Shown here: one piece after another, positions 5,804 to 8,382 of the stretch | Position numbering within the stretch: the first letter of the stretch is position 1 | Layout: each line of letters opens with the position of its first letter | NCBI GenBank assembly: GCA_003220855.1 | Contig: QHTP01000048.1 | Coordinates: 1 to 8,382 of the forward strand | Length of the DNA: 8,382 nt | Direction: 5' to 3' | From: Gemmatimonadota bacterium | GTDB lineage: Bacteria; Gemmatimonadota; Gemmatimonadetes; Gemmatimonadales; GWC2-71-9 | The notes under the pieces: generated by a model | The model's input: the letters and a program-made list of their open reading frames with translations, nothing else | Databases searched by the model: none | Told to the model about the DNA's origin: nothing | Position numbers and translations under genes: made by a program

Positions 5804-7923
5804 GCGTCAGCCTCGATATCCACGAGCGCGAGGGGCAGGCGGTCGACCTGTGCCACGAGCGTGATCGCGCGGCCGGCGCTGGTTAGGCCGGTGAGCCGCA
5901 CCAGGTCCCCGTATTTCGGATGCCGACCGGCCGGGTGGGCGGTCGTGACGCCCCCGACCGGCTCGATCGACTCGAGCGCTTCCAGCACGTCCTTCACGTG
6001 CAAGCCGAGCTTGAGGCGCTTCTGGTCCCAGCCGGCCGCCTTGACCACCTGGCTCGTGCCGAGCCCGAGCCGCAGGCGTCCGGGGACCGACAGCGTCCCG
6101 AAACGGCGCTCGAGGCGCATGGCGTTGTCGTCCGGCGCGATGAGGGAGTTGAGCGCTTCCTGCTCCTTGCCCGCCGCACTGCTCTTCTCGATGTCGGCGC
6201 CCAGCGTCGCCACCCGCCGCGCAAAGTCCGCTTCGCTCTCGGCGGCGAGCCACTCTTCCGCGAGCCGGCCCTCGAACTTCTGGGCGCCGCCGAACTCGCC
6301 CAGGATCAGGTCCAGCTCGCCCACGACCAGCTCGAACAGCTTGATCTTCTGGTCGAGTAGCTGGAGGATGTACGCCTCGATGGTCCCCGCCGCTGCGAGG
6401 TTCACGATGTGGACCTCGCGCGTCTGCCCGATGCGGTGTAGGCGGCCGATGCGCTGCTCCACCACCATCGGGTTCCACGGCAGGTCGTAGTTCACGAGCA
6501 CGTTGCAGAACTGCAGATTGCGCCCTTCGCTGCCGGCGCGGGTGGCGATCAGGACGCTGCGCGGATCCTGGTGGAAGGCGCGGATCCGCGTGTCCCGTTC
6601 GCTGGTGGAGTGGGCCCCCCAGTAGACGATGGGCTTGCGGCCCAGCTGCTTGACGCGCTCTTCGATCAGCTGAATCGTCGGTCGATGATCGCTGAAGACC
6701 ACCACGCGGTCCGGCGTTTCCTCCAGTAGTTTTGTCAAGACGTCCAGCTTGGCGTGCGTCTTGATGCGCTGCGCCCGCTGCGCGAGCTGCCGGGCGATGG
6801 TGCGATACTCGGGGCTGATGCGCTCGGCCTCCCCCAGATGCTGGAGCGATTCGGCGAGCGCGCGCGCGGAAGAGCACAGCCGCTGGCGCAGGTGGATGAC
6901 CGCGAGCTGCAGGATCCCCTTCTTGGTGGGCCGCCGGCGCCGCTTTCCGTCCTCCGTCTCCTCCTGCTCGGCCGGCTGGATGAAACCCTCGCGATACAAC
7001 CGTCGCAGGAACTCGGTAGTGCGCTGGTATAGGTCCGCCTCGGCGCGCGTCAGCTTGACCTCGGGGTGGCGCGGCCGGCGCGGCGGCAGGTCCAGGTCGA
7101 GCGCGACACTCGAGCGCCGCGTGCGGATCATCACCTCGTGCGTCAGCGTGCGAAGCGCCTCGGGGTCGCGCGGCTGGCGGTGGTCGCCCGAGACCAGGTG
7201 CTCGCTCTTGAACTCCTGCCAGGTGCCGAGCTGGCCGGGCCGGAGCAGCGTGATGAGGTTGTACAGCTCGCGCAGGTCGTTCTGGAGCGGCGTCGCCGTG
7301 AGCAGCAGGATGAAGTCGCGCTCGATCTTCTCGATGAACTGGTACGTGGCGCCGCGATGGCTCTTCACCTTGTGCGCCTCGTCCACGATCACCAGGTCCC
7401 AGCGGTGCCGCAGGATCTCCTCGGCGTGGCGGCGCGAGCGCGCGCGGTCGTGTGAGATGATCGCCCTGGTGATCGTCCCGCGCTGCCAGTCGTCGGGCTC
7501 GGTGGGCGTGTCGAAGTGCTCGAAGAACTTCTCTTCCAGCTCGCCCTGCCACTGGCCCACGAGCGAGGCGGGCGTGAGGATCAGCACGCGACGCGCCAGC
7601 CCGCGGATCGCCAGCTCCTTATAGATGATGCTCGCCTCGATCGTCTTGCCGAGGCCGACCTCGTCGGCCAGGATGGCGCGGCCGCCCATGTCGCGTAGCA
7701 CGCGCTGGGCCACGTCGATCTGATGGGGCAACTCCTTGATCGCGTTGGCGTCGAGCGTGATCAGCCGGTCGAAGCCGGGGACGAGGGCGATGCGCTCCGC
7801 CTCGCGCCGCAGCTCGTACCAGGCACGGTCGGCCGGCGGCTGCTTGAGCTTGTCGACGAACAGCTGCAGCGAGCGCTCGTCGACCGCCCAGGAGTCGTCG
7901 GGGAGCGGATTGGGTTGCGTCAC
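5800..7923 (-). CDS. SNF2-family (RapA/YqhH-like) DEAH helicase/translocase
   Basis: This ATP-driven double-stranded nucleic-acid translocase is 707 residues long. Using the GTG at 7923, the first lobe has LPHQIDVAQRVLR (65-77), Walker A DEVGLGKT (87-94), DEAH (181-184) and LLTATPLQN (207-215). The second lobe has VVVFSDHRPT (407-416), ATRAGSEGRNLQFCNVLVNY (460-479) and QRIGRLHRIGQTR (490-502). A charged linker (318-335, with a run of four arginines) lies between the lobes. About 150 residues after the core are not needed for helicase activity, and they make it longer than Bacillus YqhH. The GTG at 7923 has GAGG 6 nt upstream and lies after a likely -10. An in-frame ATG at 8004 would add 27 unconserved-looking residues. 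All catalytic motifs are intact. It is first in an operon with the zinc-array gene. It may remodel RNA polymerase or another nucleoprotein complex (inference). Confidence 0.95.
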   Translation of the reverse strand: MTQPNPLPDDSWAVDERSLQLFVDKLKQPPADRAWYELRREAERIALVPGFDRLITLDANAIKELPHQIDVAQRVLRDMGGRAILADEVGLGKTIEASIIYKELAIRGLARRVLILTPASLVGQWQGELEEKFFEHFDTPTEPDDWQRGTITRAIISHDRARSRRHAEEILRHRWDLVIVDEAHKVKSHRGATYQFIEKIERDFILLLTATPLQNDLRELYNLITLLRPGQLGTWQEFKSEHLVSGDHRQPRDPEALRTLTHEVMIRTRRSSVALDLDLPPRRPRHPEVKLTRAEADLYQRTTEFLRRLYREGFIQPAEQEETEDGKRRRRPTKKGILQLAVIHLRQRLCSSARALAESLQHLGEAERISPEYRTIARQLAQRAQRIKTHAKLDVLTKLLEETPDRVVVFSDHRPTIQLIEERVKQLGRKPIVYWGAHSTSERDTRIRAFHQDPRSVLIATRAGSEGRNLQFCNVLVNYDLPWNPMVVEQRIGRLHRIGQTREVHIVNLAAAGTIEAYILQLLDQKIKLFELVVGELDLILGEFGGAQKFEGRLAEEWLAAESEADFARRVATLGADIEKSSAAGKEQEALNSLIAPDDNAMRLERRFGTLSVPGRLRLGLGTSQVVKAAGWDQKRLKLGLHVKDVLEALESIEPVGGVTTAHPAGRHPKYGDLVRLTGLTSAGRAITLVAQVDRLPLALVDIEADA

Positions 7924-7947
7924 GCCGTGCCTCGATACGGGGGTCGC

Positions 7948-7953
7948 AATATA
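7948..7953 (-). promoter_or_regulatory. Candidate -10 box for the helicase operon
   Basis: On the minus strand TATATT (7953-7948) matches TATAAT at five of six positions. It lies 24 bp before the GTG at 7923, giving a leader of roughly 18 nt. No good -35 was found at 16-18 bp spacing. If real, it excludes the ATG at 8004 as a start. Confidence 0.45.
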
Positions 7954-7990
7954 GGAAATAGAGCCGCTCGCCAGGGCGCGCATTGACCTG

Positions 7991-8004
7991 GTGATGCAAG
8001 TCAC
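7991..8004. promoter_or_regulatory. CRP-like operator (GTGA-N6-TCAC)
   Basis: GTGATGCAAGTCAC is a perfect dyad in its outer 4-bp arms, with the 6-nt spacer typical of CRP/Crp-Fnr family sites. The flanking A at 8005 extends the right arm to TCACA, but the left arm has GGTGA where the consensus is TGTGA. The centre is 41.5 bp before the start predicted from the -10 box at 8027-8032, the usual class II activator position. It also lies upstream of the divergent helicase operon. Confidence 0.45.
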
Positions 8005-8026
8005 ATCTGTGCGCCCCCGTGCACGG

Positions 8027-8032
8027 TATGCT
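8027..8032 (+). promoter_or_regulatory. Candidate -10 box for the barrel-protein gene
   Basis: TATGCT matches the three most conserved positions of TATAAT (T, A and final T) and one more. No TTGACA-like -35 sits 16-18 bp upstream, but the CRP-like site covers that place, as in class II activated promoters. A TTGACC at 7983-7988 has no good partner -10. Confidence 0.35.
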
Positions 8033-8115
8033 CACGGCCCCTTACCCGCAGATCGCATGGTCGGGCAAGGCGACGGGTAGTGCGCCCTGGAGACCCACAA
8101 CTCCCTGGAGGTCAC

Positions 8116-8382
8116 ATGAAGGGCACGCGTATCCGTACGGGCCTCGCGCTGGCGGCGATCACGGCTTGCCTCGCAGGCGCTGCGCTGGCGCAGCAGCCTC
8201 GGCCGGCGCAGCTGCGTCATGGCTTCTGGTTCGGTGGCGGTCTTGGGTATGGCTCGCTCGGTTGCCAGAGTTGCAGTGGCCGTGAGGGCGCGCTGAGCGG
8301 CAACATCTCGCTCGGCGGGACGCTGAGCCCGAGAGTCCTGCTGGGGGTTTCGACCAATGGCTGGACCAAGTCTGACAGCGGC
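8116..8382 (+). CDS. Secreted outer-membrane beta-barrel-like protein (5' part, runs off window)
   Basis: The visible 89 residues start with a clear signal peptide: MKGTRIRTGL, hydrophobic ALAAITACLAGAALA, predicted cut before QQ. After it come short glycine- and serine-rich alternating strands (HGFWFGGGLGYGSLG; SGNISLGGTLSPRVLLGVST), as expected for transmembrane beta-strands of an outer-membrane barrel. A C-x2-C pair (residues 50 and 53) in the first turn might form a disulphide. This organisation is common, from memory, in Gemmatimonadota. The ATG at 8116 has a GGAGGT ribosome-binding site 3-4 nt upstream. It is divergent from the helicase operon across a 192-bp spacer with a CRP-like site. 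Ligand or transport role is unknown. Confidence 0.8.
   Translation, partial: MKGTRIRTGLALAAITACLAGAALAQQPRPAQLRHGFWFGGGLGYGSLGCQSCSGREGALSGNISLGGTLSPRVLLGVSTNGWTKSDSG

Noticed and set aside
5627..6490. 287-codon plus-strand ORF opposite the helicase and zinc-array genes
   Set aside because: Its composition is low-complexity Ser/Arg/Ala and it lies antisense to conserved helicase motifs.
5800..7923. Assignment of the SNF2 gene to DISARM or another known defence system
   Set aside because: No DrmA, DrmB, phospholipase D, methyltransferase or nuclease gene is in the window. SNF2 motifs alone do not define a defence role.
5800..7923. Calling the helicase RapA
   Set aside because: It is 707 residues against about 968 for RapA, and the helicase core begins within 65 residues, leaving no room for RapA's N-terminal domains.

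Overview
The window is about 8.4 kb of GC-rich, tightly packed bacterial chromosome. No rRNA, tRNA, CRISPR array or insertion sequence was seen. The best lineage hint is the last gene (8116 onward). It is a secreted, glycine-rich barrel-like protein of a kind I associate with Gemmatimonadota, so that phylum is my guess. It rests on recall and was not tested.

Left part (1-2949). A partial ATP-dependent DNA ligase of the mycobacterial LigB type and a YdeI/OmdA-family protein lie together on the minus strand. Across a 39-bp gap is a divergent, secreted serine hydrolase that closely resembles LACTB, the beta-lactamase-like protein known from mitochondria. It ends 3 bp from a convergent SRPBCC (START-like) protein. 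These look like ordinary stand-alone accessory or housekeeping genes.

Middle part (3006-3836). A small coiled-coil protein with an (Asn-Gly)6 tail (minus) is divergent from a small Cro/C1-type regulator (plus). Their 140-bp shared spacer contains an AT-rich island. In it are overlapping divergent promoters and three copies of a G[C/T]TATATCA half-site, which suggests a self-regulated switch.

Right part (3833-8382). The most unusual content is a two-gene minus-strand operon. A RapA/YqhH-like SNF2 helicase is followed, with a 4-bp GTGA overlap, by a 656-residue protein carrying 38 cysteines in about 237 residues. Those cysteines form at least six tandem C-x2-C-x4-C-x2-H type zinc modules. The N-terminal half of this protein recalls YqhG, the partner of the YqhH helicase in Bacillus, but the zinc array is additional. 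I know no characterised system with this layout. It is the best candidate here for an undescribed machine, probably acting on nucleic acid or a nucleoprotein complex. Upstream of the helicase, the divergent barrel gene has a plausible CRP-like operator centred at -41.5 from a predicted start.
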